Notes under the pieces: model-generated
Database searches by the model: none
What the model was told of the DNA's origin: nothing
Seen by the model: only the letters and a program-made list of their open reading frames with translations
Shown: positions 17,246 to 25,073 of the stretch, one piece after another
How positions within the stretch are numbered: position 1 is the first letter of the stretch
Layout: each line of letters opens with the position of its first letter
Source of the DNA: Hymenobacter perfusus
GTDB lineage: Bacteria; Bacteroidota; Bacteroidia; Cytophagales; Hymenobacteraceae
Length of the DNA stretch: 64,000 nt
Assembly (NCBI RefSeq): GCF_003944765.1
Contig: NZ_RWIU01000005.1
Span: 406,069-470,068 of the forward strand
Direction of reading: 5' to 3'
Made by a program: the position numbers and the translations under genes

Positions 17246-18220
17246 GTGTTGTTTCGCTCCTTTCTATTCGCGTTGCTGTGCTTCCTGCCATTTCTCACCA
17301 GCGCCCAGTCGCCCGTCCCCGACAGCAGCTACGCCGCCAAGCTGGCGGCCCCCGGGGTGAAAATGATTTCCATCGACGGCAAGTACAAAGTGTGGACCCA
17401 GAAGGTGGGCGCGGGCAAAATCAAGCTACTGGTGCTGCACGGCGGCCCCGGCAACACCCACGAGTACTTCGAGAACTTCCCGCAGTACCTGGCCAAAGAG
17501 GGCGTGGAAATCTACTACTACGACCAGCTCAACTCCTACCACTCCGACAAAACTGACGACCTGAGCGTCTGGACCATTGCGCGCTTCGTGGAGGAAGTGG
17601 AGCAGGTGCGGCAGGGCCTGGGGCTGGATCAGTTCTATTTGCTGGGCCATTCCTGGGGCGGCATGCTAGCCCTGGAGTACACCGCCAAGCACCCTGAGCA
17701 CATTAAAGGACTCATCACGTCCAACATCGGTTACAAGGCCACAGTGTTCAACAAGCACCGCTTTAGCCAGTACGCGGACATCATCCGGCGGCAGGCGGCG
17801 CAGGAAGGCAAAGTCATTGCCGGCCTCGATACGATGGGGTTAATGAGTCTCTCCCCGTACATCACGCCGGCCGTGACCAAGGAGTTTCGTAGTCTGCACA
17901 TGATGCGCCGCCAGCCGGAGCACCCCATCTTCACGCGCAGCCAGGCCCACATCACCCGCGCCTACGCGGGCGCCTTCATGCCCTTCATGCTGGCCTGGGA
18001 CTTCTCCGACCGGCTGGCCGCCATCAAGCCGCCCACGCTGGTTATCGGCGCGCAGCACGACTTTGTGCCGCCGGCCGATATTGCCTACATGCAAAAGCAC
18101 ATTCCCAACGGCCAAGCCTATGTCTGCCCCGAGGGCTCGCACTACGCCATGTGGGACGACCCCGAGCACTACTTCCCGGCGCTAATCAAATTCCTGCGGA
18201 AAACGGAGCGGAAAGGGTAA
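17246..18220 (+). CDS. Proline iminopeptidase-like alpha/beta hydrolase (S33), exported
   Basis: 324 residues from a GTG at 17246, chosen because it starts a clean signal peptide (LFRSFLFALLCFLPFLTSAQ); an upstream GTG at 17180 gives 346 residues with a poor leader. The family motifs are HGGPGNTHEYF (oxyanion hole) and the nucleophile elbow GHSWGGMLALEY. The late acid and histidine (GAQHDFVPP and EGSHYAMWDDPEHY) complete the triad. The family removes N-terminal proline from peptides. The signal suggests a periplasmic enzyme. An ABM-domain gene follows after 29 nt and may be cotranscribed. Confidence 0.88.
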   Translation: MLFRSFLFALLCFLPFLTSAQSPVPDSSYAAKLAAPGVKMISIDGKYKVWTQKVGAGKIKLLVLHGGPGNTHEYFENFPQYLAKEGVEIYYYDQLNSYHSDKTDDLSVWTIARFVEEVEQVRQGLGLDQFYLLGHSWGGMLALEYTAKHPEHIKGLITSNIGYKATVFNKHRFSQYADIIRRQAAQEGKVIAGLDTMGLMSLSPYITPAVTKEFRSLHMMRRQPEHPIFTRSQAHITRAYAGAFMPFMLAWDFSDRLAAIKPPTLVIGAQHDFVPPADIAYMQKHIPNGQAYVCPEGSHYAMWDDPEHYFPALIKFLRKTERKG

Positions 18221-18249
18221 CTTCAGTTCACACTTTCCACTTCCTTGCC

Positions 18250-18540
18250 ATGACGGTCGAATACATCCGCTACCGCATTGCCGCCGCGCCGCAGCCGGCG
18301 TTTCTCGAAGCCATCCGGCGCGCCCACGAGCTGCTGGCCGCCGCCCCCGAGTGCCTGCGCTACGAACTCGCGCACTGCGAGGAAGACCAGGAATTGTTCG
18401 TGTGGCGCATCGAGTGGACGTCAGTGGAGCAGCACCTGAACGGCTTCCGCAAGAGTGCGGCATTTGGGGCGTTTTTCCAGCTGGTGAAGCCATTTTACGC
18501 CAGCATTCAGGAGATGAACCACTATGCGTTGGTGGAGTAA
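18250..18540 (+). CDS. Antibiotic biosynthesis monooxygenase (ABM) domain protein
   Basis: 96 residues from the ATG at 18250. A single dimeric alpha/beta-barrel ABM domain: VEYIRYRIAAAPQPAFLEAI, then ELAHCEEDQELFVWRIEWTS and HLNGFRKSAAFGAFFQLVKPF. ABM proteins are small oxygenases or mutarotase-like proteins acting on aromatic substrates or lipid peroxides; the substrate here is unknown. It is 29 nt behind the iminopeptidase gene, and the next gene downstream is markedly AT-richer. Confidence 0.8.
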   Translation: MTVEYIRYRIAAAPQPAFLEAIRRAHELLAAAPECLRYELAHCEEDQELFVWRIEWTSVEQHLNGFRKSAAFGAFFQLVKPFYASIQEMNHYALVE

Positions 18541-18558
18541 AATTATACTTCAGAAGTT

Positions 18559-19110
18559 ATGAAAAAGTGGACTTCTACTCTATTTCCATTCCTTTTGCTC
18601 TGCCTTTTGCTGACAAACTGTGTGGCCGTCAGCAAGCGAAAATCTTGGATGTGGCGCAAGTTGAAATCAGACACTACTTCAGATCCTTACGTAGGCTTTA
18701 TTGAGATAAACCTGCTCAAAGAAGTCATCTGGATTCCGACTCCGATTATCATGACAGAAGTCAATTGTTCGCGCAATTACTTGTTAGACATTGATTTTCA
18801 CACGGAAACGAAGAATGAGTATCGCAAACTAGACTCCATACGCTACAGCATTATTACCTCAGATAATCGAATAGTTAACGAGGGAGTGTTACCTATCAAG
18901 AATGGAGAGCTTAGTATTCGCTCATATTCGCCTGGTATTTATCGGGCTCAATGCACAACGGAGCCCAGCATACACCTAGGCAAACAGAAACAGGCACTCA
19001 ACGGTACTTTCACCATCTATGCTACTGACATTAATGGTCAGCCGAAAGCTGTTCACGTCACCGATGTTATTCTCAATTACTACAAGCCCAGAATCATGAG
19101 TTTCTTTTAG
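18559..19110 (+). CDS. Unknown lipoprotein
   Basis: 183 residues. A signal peptide ends in the lipobox LTNC with Cys21. The mature part is predicted mainly beta-strand (VNCSRNYLLDIDFHTE, IRYSIITSDNRIVNEGVL, SYSPGIYRAQC) and could be an Ig-like fold with a Cys pair. It is clearly more AT-rich than the flanking genes, as is the gene after it, which suggests recent acquisition of the pair. No family was recognised. Confidence 0.65.
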   Translation: MKKWTSTLFPFLLLCLLLTNCVAVSKRKSWMWRKLKSDTTSDPYVGFIEINLLKEVIWIPTPIIMTEVNCSRNYLLDIDFHTETKNEYRKLDSIRYSIITSDNRIVNEGVLPIKNGELSIRSYSPGIYRAQCTTEPSIHLGKQKQALNGTFTIYATDINGQPKAVHVTDVILNYYKPRIMSFF

Positions 19111-19156
19111 CTTTTCTCACTTACAGCTCTCCCTGATCCGCTCTATTCCACTTGTT

Positions 19157-19486
19157 ATGATTTGGCATCCAATTTCGCTTGAAGACCTCTACGACGACAT
19201 ACTTTCCGCAGAAGTCGAGATGCGCGGCGAACTAGAACGCTTGTGGGAACTGGTGAAAATCTTTCCGGAGAAGTGGCAATACGACACCTATGGCAGCGGA
19301 GAGGACAGCTTTTGGGTGGTGGCAGTCTGCGGCCGACGCATCATTTGGTACGACGACATAGAGGAGCATTTCTGTCTTTCCGAATACAATACCTACGGTC
19401 ACTTCGATAAGAATACAGTACACGGAGTGGCATCTGGATTACAGAATAATGTTCAGGCATTATTGGCCAGGATACAGTTCCACTAA
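19157..19486 (+). CDS. Unknown small acidic protein
   Basis: 109 residues, no signal, no membrane span. It is rich in acidic and aromatic residues (EEHFCLSEYNTYGHFD, GEDSFWVVAVCGRRIIWYDD), a composition seen in bacterial immunity proteins and small housekeeping unknowns. AT-rich like the preceding gene, 46 nt downstream of it. No toxin gene lies beside it, so an immunity role is only a possibility. Confidence 0.6.
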   Translation: MIWHPISLEDLYDDILSAEVEMRGELERLWELVKIFPEKWQYDTYGSGEDSFWVVAVCGRRIIWYDDIEEHFCLSEYNTYGHFDKNTVHGVASGLQNNVQALLARIQFH

Positions 19487-19575
19487 TCAATGCGGGTTAT
19501 CTCCTTCTTCTTACCCTACAACCCCCGCCCCGTCCCGCTCGTCTAACCGGCAACTCCTCACTTAGCCGCTACTGC

Positions 19576-21387
19576 ATGAGTCTCTGGGAAATTATCAGGC
19601 GCCTGTATCCTTACGTGCTGCCCTACCGGCGGCTGGTCATTGCTACGCTGCTGCTCACGCTGGTGGGCTCGTTGGCGGCGCAGGTAAACCCGTTTGTGCT
19701 GCGCTACACCGTGGATACCGTGCAGGGCATGCTCGACCGCAACCAGGCACTGGCCGAAGGGTTTGAGTTGCTGCTGCTGGTGAGCGGGCTGCTGCTGGGC
19801 AAGGAAATCATCAACACCGGCATCCAGTTCGGGCAGAAGTTTTACGGCGAGAAAATCCGCATCAACGTGAGCAGCACGCTGGTGCGCGACGCGGTACACA
19901 AGGTGCTCAGCTACCAGCTCGGCTTCTACTCCGACAGCGGTAACCAGACCGGCAAGCTCCAGACCCGCATTGACCGGGGCGTGGAGAGTCTGATGAAGCT
20001 GGTGCAGAACTTCTTCATTGATATTCTGCCGCTGTTTGCCAACTCCATTGTGGCCCTGGTGGTCATGTTTGCCAACAACCTGTACGTGGGGCTGGTGGCC
20101 GTGGCGGTGCTGCCGGTGTACTTCTGGCTCAGCTACCGCCAGGCCGATAAGCTCAACGGCACCCGCCGGGCGTTGCGCGGCCTGCGCGAAGCCCGCAGCC
20201 AGGGCCTCGTGAACCTCATCGACTCGGCCGTGGTCATCAAGAGCTTCGTGCGCGAAAACTACGAGGAGCAGAAGCAGGCCCAGGTGCAGCAGAACCTCCA
20301 GGAAGCCCAGTTGGAAACGCGCAAAACCAACTTCCTCTACGACGGCCTCAAAACCTTCACCGAGCAGATCGGCGTCGTGCTCATCATCATCTTGACGGCC
20401 TACCTGGTGCTCGACCGGCAGATCAGCATCGGGGCTATCATGTTCCATATCCTGCTGTTCAACAACGTGTCGGCCCCCATCCGGCAGCTGCACCGCATCT
20501 ACGACGAGATGAACGACGCCCTCACCTACGCCGAGGGCTTCTTCGATATTCTGGATGCCGAGGACGCCGTGGAGCCCACCGGCCCGCTCCGGCCCGACCA
20601 CCTGCAGGGCACGTTCGACATCTGCAACGTGGACTTCACCTACCCCAGCGGCACCCAAGCGCTGCACGATGTCTGCCTGACCATTGAGGCTGGCAAAACC
20701 ACCGCGCTGGTGGGCCTGAGCGGGGCCGGCAAGAGCACTATCATCAACCTGCTCTGCAAGTTCTACGCCCCCGACTCGGGCCGAATGCTGCTCGACGGCC
20801 GCCCGCTGGCCGACTACGACACCCACGCCCTGCGCCGGCAAATTGGGCTGGTGCTGCAGAAAAACCACATTTTCAAGGGTACCATTGAGGAGAATATTCG
20901 CTACGGCGTGATGGACGCCACCCTCGACCAGATCAAGGCCGCTGCCCGCCAGGCCTACCTGCACGAGCAGATTATGGAGCTGCCCAACGGCTACCAGTCC
21001 GACGCCCAGCAGCTCTCGGGCGGGCAGCAGCAGCGCATTGCCATTGCCCGGCTGTTCCTCAAGAATCCGCCCATCATCTTCCTCGACGAGCCCACCGCCT
21101 CCCTCGACGCCATTGCCACCGAGCAGATCAAGAACTCCCTCGATGCCATCAAGCAGGGCCGCACGGTGGTCATCATCTCCCACAGCCTCGCCCAAATTGT
21201 CGATTCCGACTGCATCTACGTGATGAAGCAGGGCCGCATGGTGGAAAGCGGCACCCACGAGCACCTCTACGACCTGCGCGGCACCTACCGCGAAATCTTC
21301 GACGCCTCGGCCCGCAGCCTCAACATCGAGAAGCTGGCCCGGGTAATGGTAGACGATGAGGATGAGGTAGGTGACACGGCGGGGTGA
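19576..21387 (+). CDS. ABC exporter, fused permease and ATPase (MsbA/MDR type)
   Basis: 603 residues. The N-terminal half holds the six-helix exporter domain (segments at about 16-38, 55-75, 130-160, 255-290). The C-terminal half is the nucleotide-binding domain with Walker A GLSGAGKST at 380-388, signature LSGGQQQR from 480, Walker B IIFLDEP with Asp504 and Glu505, and the H-loop (ISHSLAQ). The protein would work as a homodimer in the inner membrane; the cargo (lipid, peptide or drug) cannot be read from sequence. It is followed by two small AT-richer genes. Confidence 0.93.
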   Translation: MSLWEIIRRLYPYVLPYRRLVIATLLLTLVGSLAAQVNPFVLRYTVDTVQGMLDRNQALAEGFELLLLVSGLLLGKEIINTGIQFGQKFYGEKIRINVSSTLVRDAVHKVLSYQLGFYSDSGNQTGKLQTRIDRGVESLMKLVQNFFIDILPLFANSIVALVVMFANNLYVGLVAVAVLPVYFWLSYRQADKLNGTRRALRGLREARSQGLVNLIDSAVVIKSFVRENYEEQKQAQVQQNLQEAQLETRKTNFLYDGLKTFTEQIGVVLIIILTAYLVLDRQISIGAIMFHILLFNNVSAPIRQLHRIYDEMNDALTYAEGFFDILDAEDAVEPTGPLRPDHLQGTFDICNVDFTYPSGTQALHDVCLTIEAGKTTALVGLSGAGKSTIINLLCKFYAPDSGRMLLDGRPLADYDTHALRRQIGLVLQKNHIFKGTIEENIRYGVMDATLDQIKAAARQAYLHEQIMELPNGYQSDAQQLSGGQQQRIAIARLFLKNPPIIFLDEPTASLDAIATEQIKNSLDAIKQGRTVVIISHSLAQIVDSDCIYVMKQGRMVESGTHEHLYDLRGTYREIFDASARSLNIEKLARVMVDDEDEVGDTAG

Positions 21388-21442
21388 AAATGATTTTAGT
21401 ATTTTAGGGAAGCTAAGGACCTTTAGCCATTACTTATACACC

Positions 21443-21691
21443 ATGCTATTCGCACAGGCTACTATGGCTTTCCCCATTGTCTTTCCCTTATTATTTGGGG
21501 TAGTATTTGTAATCATCTATCTGAGTATGATTCTTATTAATACGCTTGCTACAGCAGTAAATAAGTATCAGCAACGCTCATCTTTACCCGTTATCAGCCT
21601 TACATCTATTACAATTGCATCGTGTATCGTAGCTACTTTAGCATGCATCTATTTCGTATACATCCTATCCACGCAGCCTCTTATAAATTAA
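21443..21691 (+). CDS. Small two-helix membrane protein, unknown
   Basis: 82 residues from the ATG at 21443. Hydrophobic segments lie at about 8-34 and 50-76, joined by a short polar loop (NKYQQRSSLP). AT-rich relative to the ABC gene upstream and the barstar-like gene downstream. No family recognised. Confidence 0.5.
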   Translation: MLFAQATMAFPIVFPLLFGVVFVIIYLSMILINTLATAVNKYQQRSSLPVISLTSITIASCIVATLACIYFVYILSTQPLIN

Positions 21692-21724
21692 GAGTCCACC
21701 TGTAATTTTACAGGATTGACACCC

Positions 21725-21988
21725 ATGACCCTCGACCTCACCGGCATCACCAGCAAAGCCGCCCTGCACCAACTGTTCAAGGAGCAGCTGGGCTTTGAGG
21801 AATGGTACGGCCCGAGCTGGGACGCCTTCTGGGATTCGGTAGTGGCCATTGTGGAAATGCCGCCCGTACTCACGCTGACCAACTGGGAGGAATTTGCCCG
21901 CTGCTGCCCCCGCGACATGGAGATTCTGCGGCAGGTGATGCAGGACTACGCCGAGGAAATGGCCCCCAAGCGGATTGAGTTAGCCTGA
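21725..21988 (+). CDS. Barstar-like protein
   Basis: 87 residues from the ATG at 21725. The sequence follows the barstar fold pattern: LDLTGITSKAALHQLFKEQLGF, then EWYGPSWDAFWDSVVAI, the short helix region VEMPPVLTLTNWEEF, and an EILRQVMQDYAEE helix. Barstar inhibits barnase-type ribonucleases by covering the active site. No barnase-like toxin or polymorphic toxin gene is present in the window, so this copy is an orphan: it may protect against toxins from competitors or regulate a distant RNase. Confidence 0.75.
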   Translation: MTLDLTGITSKAALHQLFKEQLGFEEWYGPSWDAFWDSVVAIVEMPPVLTLTNWEEFARCCPRDMEILRQVMQDYAEEMAPKRIELA

Positions 21989-21989
21989 A

Positions 21990-22121
21990 CTGGCGCGAGT
22001 GTAGGCCCAGCCGTAACGCGCCGGTAGCCGGCAGTAGCGCGAACTTTGTAGTTCGCGCCCCCGCGCCGTTGAAACGATTCTACTGGCGCGGGGACGCGAA
22101 CTACACAGTTCGCGCTACTGC
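21990..22121. repeat. Palindromic repeat cluster behind the barstar-like gene
   Basis: 21990-22020 (CTGGCGCGAGTGTAGGCCCA onwards) is a diverged single arm of the inverted repeat seen at 23411-23604. 22033-22060 and 22094-22119 are two copies of the GTAGCGCGAAC...GTTCGCGCTAC palindrome, in opposite orientations around an inner stem (CCCGCGCC / GGCGCGGG). A clean third copy lies at 25778-25805. Confidence 0.75.
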
Positions 22122-22231
22122 CCAAAATATTCCCACGTTGCCTGCTTGCCAAATTCCGGCTTCTCAATACCTTACAACCGGCCCGCGCCTGGCGGTCCGG
22201 GCTATGTTATTCCATTCCTTACTTCTTTACC

Positions 22232-22936
22232 ATGTCGGCTTACCGGAGTTATTTCGACCACTTTTTTGCGACGATGCCCATCTCGCGCACCAACTTTAAA
22301 GCCCTGGGCCAGGGCACCCACACGGCCCTGACGCAGGCCGCCCTCGGGGCCGAGTTCAACGCCCACCTCACGGCCCTGCAAACCGCCCTCGACGGCTTCG
22401 ATGAGAACCTGACCGACGCGGCCGAGCCCACCGCCGGCGGCACCGAGGCCTACCGCGCCGCCCGCAAGCAGTGGCTGCTGTTCGTGGATGACGCCATGAA
22501 GGACTACGTGACGCCCCGCCTGCGCAAGCTGCCCGCCTACGCCGATTTCAAGCGGTACGGCAAGAGCAAGCTCGCCGGCCTCGACCAGGCCGCGCTGCTT
22601 CAGGAGTCCAAGCTGTTGCTGGAGCTGTATGAGCGGTACGCCGCCGAGCTGGGCAACCCCGGTCTGCCCGCCGCCGCCCGGGCCGCCTACCAGCAGCTCT
22701 CCGCCGCCGACCTCAGCCGGGATACCACCGGCGCGGCCAAATCCCAGGCCCGCGTGGCCCTCACCACCGACTGGCTCACGCTGGCCCGCGCGCTGCGCCG
22801 CCTCAAGGCCCAGTTGGAGCTGCGCTTCGAGGACCCCGAGCAGGTGTACCGCTTCTTCGATTTCAGCAAGACGCACGCCGCCACTAAAAAGGCCGCCAAG
22901 CTCCCCCGCATCCCGGCACCCGCCCCAATGTCTTAG
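22232..22936 (+). CDS. Unknown alpha-helical protein
   Basis: 234 residues, predicted almost all helical, with Ala, Leu and Gln-rich heptad-like stretches and no signal or membrane segment. Recurrent aromatic and basic residues (YRSYFDHFFATMP, KQWLLFVDDAMKDYV, RLRKLPAYADFKRYG, EQVYRFFDFSKTHA) suggest a helical bundle. The C-terminus is proline and lysine rich. Its stop overlaps the left end of a 153-bp palindrome. No family recognised; GC and codon use are like the core genome. Confidence 0.7.
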   Translation: MSAYRSYFDHFFATMPISRTNFKALGQGTHTALTQAALGAEFNAHLTALQTALDGFDENLTDAAEPTAGGTEAYRAARKQWLLFVDDAMKDYVTPRLRKLPAYADFKRYGKSKLAGLDQAALLQESKLLLELYERYAAELGNPGLPAAARAAYQQLSAADLSRDTTGAAKSQARVALTTDWLTLARALRRLKAQLELRFEDPEQVYRFFDFSKTHAATKKAAKLPRIPAPAPMS

Positions 22937-23087
22937 AGCGTGTTTGGGAATTTATGAAAACGTCGTTTCTGTCATGCTGAGCTTGTCGAAGCATCTCTAC
23001 CGCTTCGTTGAAAAGCCCCATACGAAGCGGTAGAGATGCTTCGACAAGCTCAGCATGACGTTCTTTTCAAATTTCCAAACACGCTCT
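22935..23087. repeat. 153-bp long palindrome, repeat family A copy 1
   Basis: Outer arms AGAGCGTGTTTGGGAATTT (22935-22953) and their complement (23069-23087, one mismatch) enclose inner arms built from GTCATGCTGAGC and GCATCTCTACCGCTTCG, which pair with 23017-23059. Copies 2 and 3 (27191-27290, 62861-62951) share the inner arms but not the outer ones. The outer arms look like terminal inverted repeats of a small non-autonomous element. Confidence 0.8.
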
Positions 23088-23174
23088 TAGCCTCCGGCCT
23101 GGCCCGCTTCGGCTTCCAGAGTAGCAAAAGCCGCCCCCGCCTTGGCCGGGGCGGCTTTTGCATGTATAAACAGT

Positions 23175-23390
23175 GCCCCCGTCCTTGCCTACCCCCGCTT
23201 TCGGAAACCATGTAGCCAGGGTAGGCAAGGACGGGGGCTCTTTTGATGATGCGCAAGTGCGTGCGTCCTTTCCTACCCCCACTTTCGGAAACCATGTAGC
23301 CGGGGTAGGCAAGGACGGAGGCATTTTTGGTGATGTGGAAATGCCCGTTGCCTTGCCTACCCCCGCCTACTGCTGTTTCGGAAGCCTGAC
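23175..23390. repeat. Triplicated palindrome with a conserved loop
   Basis: Copy 1 has a 20-bp perfect stem (23175-23194 with 23219-23238) and a 24-nt loop containing CTTTCGGAAACCATGTAGCC. Copy 2 (about 23263-23317) repeats the same loop exactly with a stem that has mismatches. A third partial copy lies at 23349-23390. The loop is as conserved as the stem. Confidence 0.8.
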
Positions 23391-23410
23391 TGCCCCGCAC
23401 TGGCCCCGCA

Positions 23411-23604
23411 CTGGCGCGAGTTTAGGCGCAGCCGTAACGCGTGACCAGCTTTGGCGGGGCGGTTGCACCTTCCCTGCCGCGCCAGCGGCAAGCCGGTACC
23501 GCGCCGGCCGTAGCAGCTGGGTGAGCGTTACCGTTCGGGCGGGGGAGGCACAGCCTACCGGCATGGGAAGGCACGCGTTACGGCTGCGCCTAAACTCGCG
23601 CCAG
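23411..23604. repeat. Element with 33-bp perfect terminal inverted repeats
   Basis: 23411-23443 is the exact reverse complement of 23572-23604 (33 of 33 bases, beginning CTGGCGCGAGTTTAGGCGCA). The 128-bp interior has no open frame. The layout is that of a miniature inverted-repeat element. A diverged solitary arm is at 21990-22020. Confidence 0.8.
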
Positions 23605-23613
23605 CAACGGCCA

Positions 23614-23662
23614 GCAACGTCAGCTAACGACAACCGGCCCGACGGCTTCCAGCCGCCGGACC
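23614..23662. repeat. Second copy of the GC-rich repeat seen at 13811-13860
   Basis: Shares CAACGTCAGC, GACAACCGGCCCGACGGCTT and AGCCGCCGGACC with the stretch upstream of the M28 gene. It lies directly beside the 33-bp inverted-repeat element. Confidence 0.65.
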
Positions 23663-23762
23663 GGCACGGCCTTTCCGAAACAAGACAAATCCGCCATCCG
23701 GCTGTTGTAGCACCTTGCGCCGTACACAAAGCGGCAACCACATTCCCCGAATTTCCCTTCTC

Positions 23763-24833
23763 ATGCAGGATATAGCCCTTGTAGTAGGTGCCAGTGGCAT
23801 CATCGGCAGCAACCTGGCCCGCGAGCTGGTGGCTCACGACTGGCCCACCTACGGCCTGGCCCGCACGCCCCGCCCCGACGACGTGCCCGGCCTGCACCCC
23901 GTAGCGGCCAATTTGCTCGACCCTGCCAGTCTGCAAACCGCCCTGGCCGACCTCGCGCCCACCCACGTGTTCATCACCAGCTGGATGCGGCAGGACACCG
24001 AGGCCGAGAACATCCGCGTGAATAGCCTGATGGTGCGCAACCTGCTGGAGGCCCTGACCCCCAAGAAATCGGTGCGACACGTGGCGCTGGTCACGGGCCT
24101 GAAGCACTATCTGGGGCCGTTTGAGGCCTACGTGAATGGCGGCACCCCGCCGCCCACGCCCCTGCGTGAGGAGCAGCCCCGCCTCCCGCTCGACAACTTT
24201 TACTACGCCCAGGAAGACGAGGTGTACGCCGCCGCCGCCCGCGACGGGTTTACCTGGAGCATTCACCGGCCCCACACCATCATCGGCAAGGCCGTGGGCA
24301 ACCTCATGAACCTGGGCACCACCCTGGCCGTGTACGCCAGCATCTGCAAGGAAACCGGCCGCCCCTTCCGCTGGCCCGGCTCCGAAGCCCAGTGGAACGG
24401 CCTCTCCGACGTGACGGACGCCCGCATGATCGCCCAGCAGCTGCGCTGGGCCGCCACCGCTGAAACTGCCCAAGACCAGGCCTTCAACATCGTGAACGGG
24501 GACGTATTCCGCTGGAGTTGGCTGTGGCCGCGCCTGGCCGCGTGGTTCGGGGTCGAGTCCGTGGGCTTCGACGGCACCATGCACCCGCTGGAAGCCGAAC
24601 TGAGCCAGGATGCCGCCGTGTGGCGCGAAATTGCCGAGCGGCACGGCCTCACCGAGCCCACCCTCGACCGCCTCGCCTCCCCCTGGCACACCGACCTGGA
24701 CCTGGGCCGCCCCATCGAAGTGATGACCGACATGACCAACAGCCGCAAGCGCGGCTTCCTGGCCTACCAGTCCACCGAAGATTCCTTCTTCGACCTGTTC
24801 GCGCAGCTCCGCACCGACCGTTTGATTCCGTAG
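23763..24833 (+). CDS. PRISE-type NAD(P)H reductase (progesterone 5-beta-reductase/iridoid synthase-like SDR)
   Basis: 356 residues from the ATG at 23763. The Rossmann motif GASGIIGSNLAREL opens the protein. Atypical short-chain dehydrogenase active-site motifs are present: VTGLKHYLGPF with Lys114 and NFYYAQED with Tyr148, the Lys/Tyr pair described for plant progesterone 5-beta-reductases and iridoid synthase. FTWSIHRPHTIIG and AWFGVE further match that family. Such enzymes reduce the C=C bond of enones with NADPH. The bacterial substrate is unknown; a role against reactive enones is possible. The gene stands alone, bounded by repeats on both sides. Confidence 0.85.
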   Translation: MQDIALVVGASGIIGSNLARELVAHDWPTYGLARTPRPDDVPGLHPVAANLLDPASLQTALADLAPTHVFITSWMRQDTEAENIRVNSLMVRNLLEALTPKKSVRHVALVTGLKHYLGPFEAYVNGGTPPPTPLREEQPRLPLDNFYYAQEDEVYAAAARDGFTWSIHRPHTIIGKAVGNLMNLGTTLAVYASICKETGRPFRWPGSEAQWNGLSDVTDARMIAQQLRWAATAETAQDQAFNIVNGDVFRWSWLWPRLAAWFGVESVGFDGTMHPLEAELSQDAAVWREIAERHGLTEPTLDRLASPWHTDLDLGRPIEVMTDMTNSRKRGFLAYQSTEDSFFDLFAQLRTDRLIP

Positions 24834-24930
24834 TAGAGACGCAATATTTTGCGTCTCGTCGTTGCTGATGTTGTTCAGTAAGCCCAACGCCGTTCGTTCG
24901 ACGACGAGACGCAAAATATTGCGTCTCTAC
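24833..24930. repeat. Nested palindrome, repeat family C copy 1
   Basis: Arms of 30 bp (24833-24862 and 24901-24930) are perfect complements. Each arm is itself a palindrome around GAGACGCAATATTTTGCGTCTC-type sequence. The left arm starts inside the stop codon of the reductase gene. It can act as a terminator, although no T-run follows. Confidence 0.8.
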
Positions 24931-25073
24931 GCCGTTCTAACCGGCCTCAACCACGCTGCTAAGCGTCGTTGGGGCCGGTTTTTGGTTTTTATCCGAGCCT
25001 TTGCCGCGGGCCGACGTATACGCAAGCAGAACAGCGGCGCACCTGCGCCGCGTAGTCCATTTAGCTTTTCCAT

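Noticed and set aside
19558..21264. 568-codon minus-strand frame opposite the ABC exporter
   Set aside because: Antisense shadow with biased composition; the plus-strand frame has all ABC motifs.
23175..23390. Possible CRISPR array
   Set aside because: Only three copies of unequal length, each a palindrome with a conserved loop, no regular spacers and no cas genes.
23367..24914. 515-codon minus-strand frame across the repeat region and the PRISE reductase
   Set aside because: It runs through a miniature repeat element and then mirrors the reductase gene; no protein family seen.
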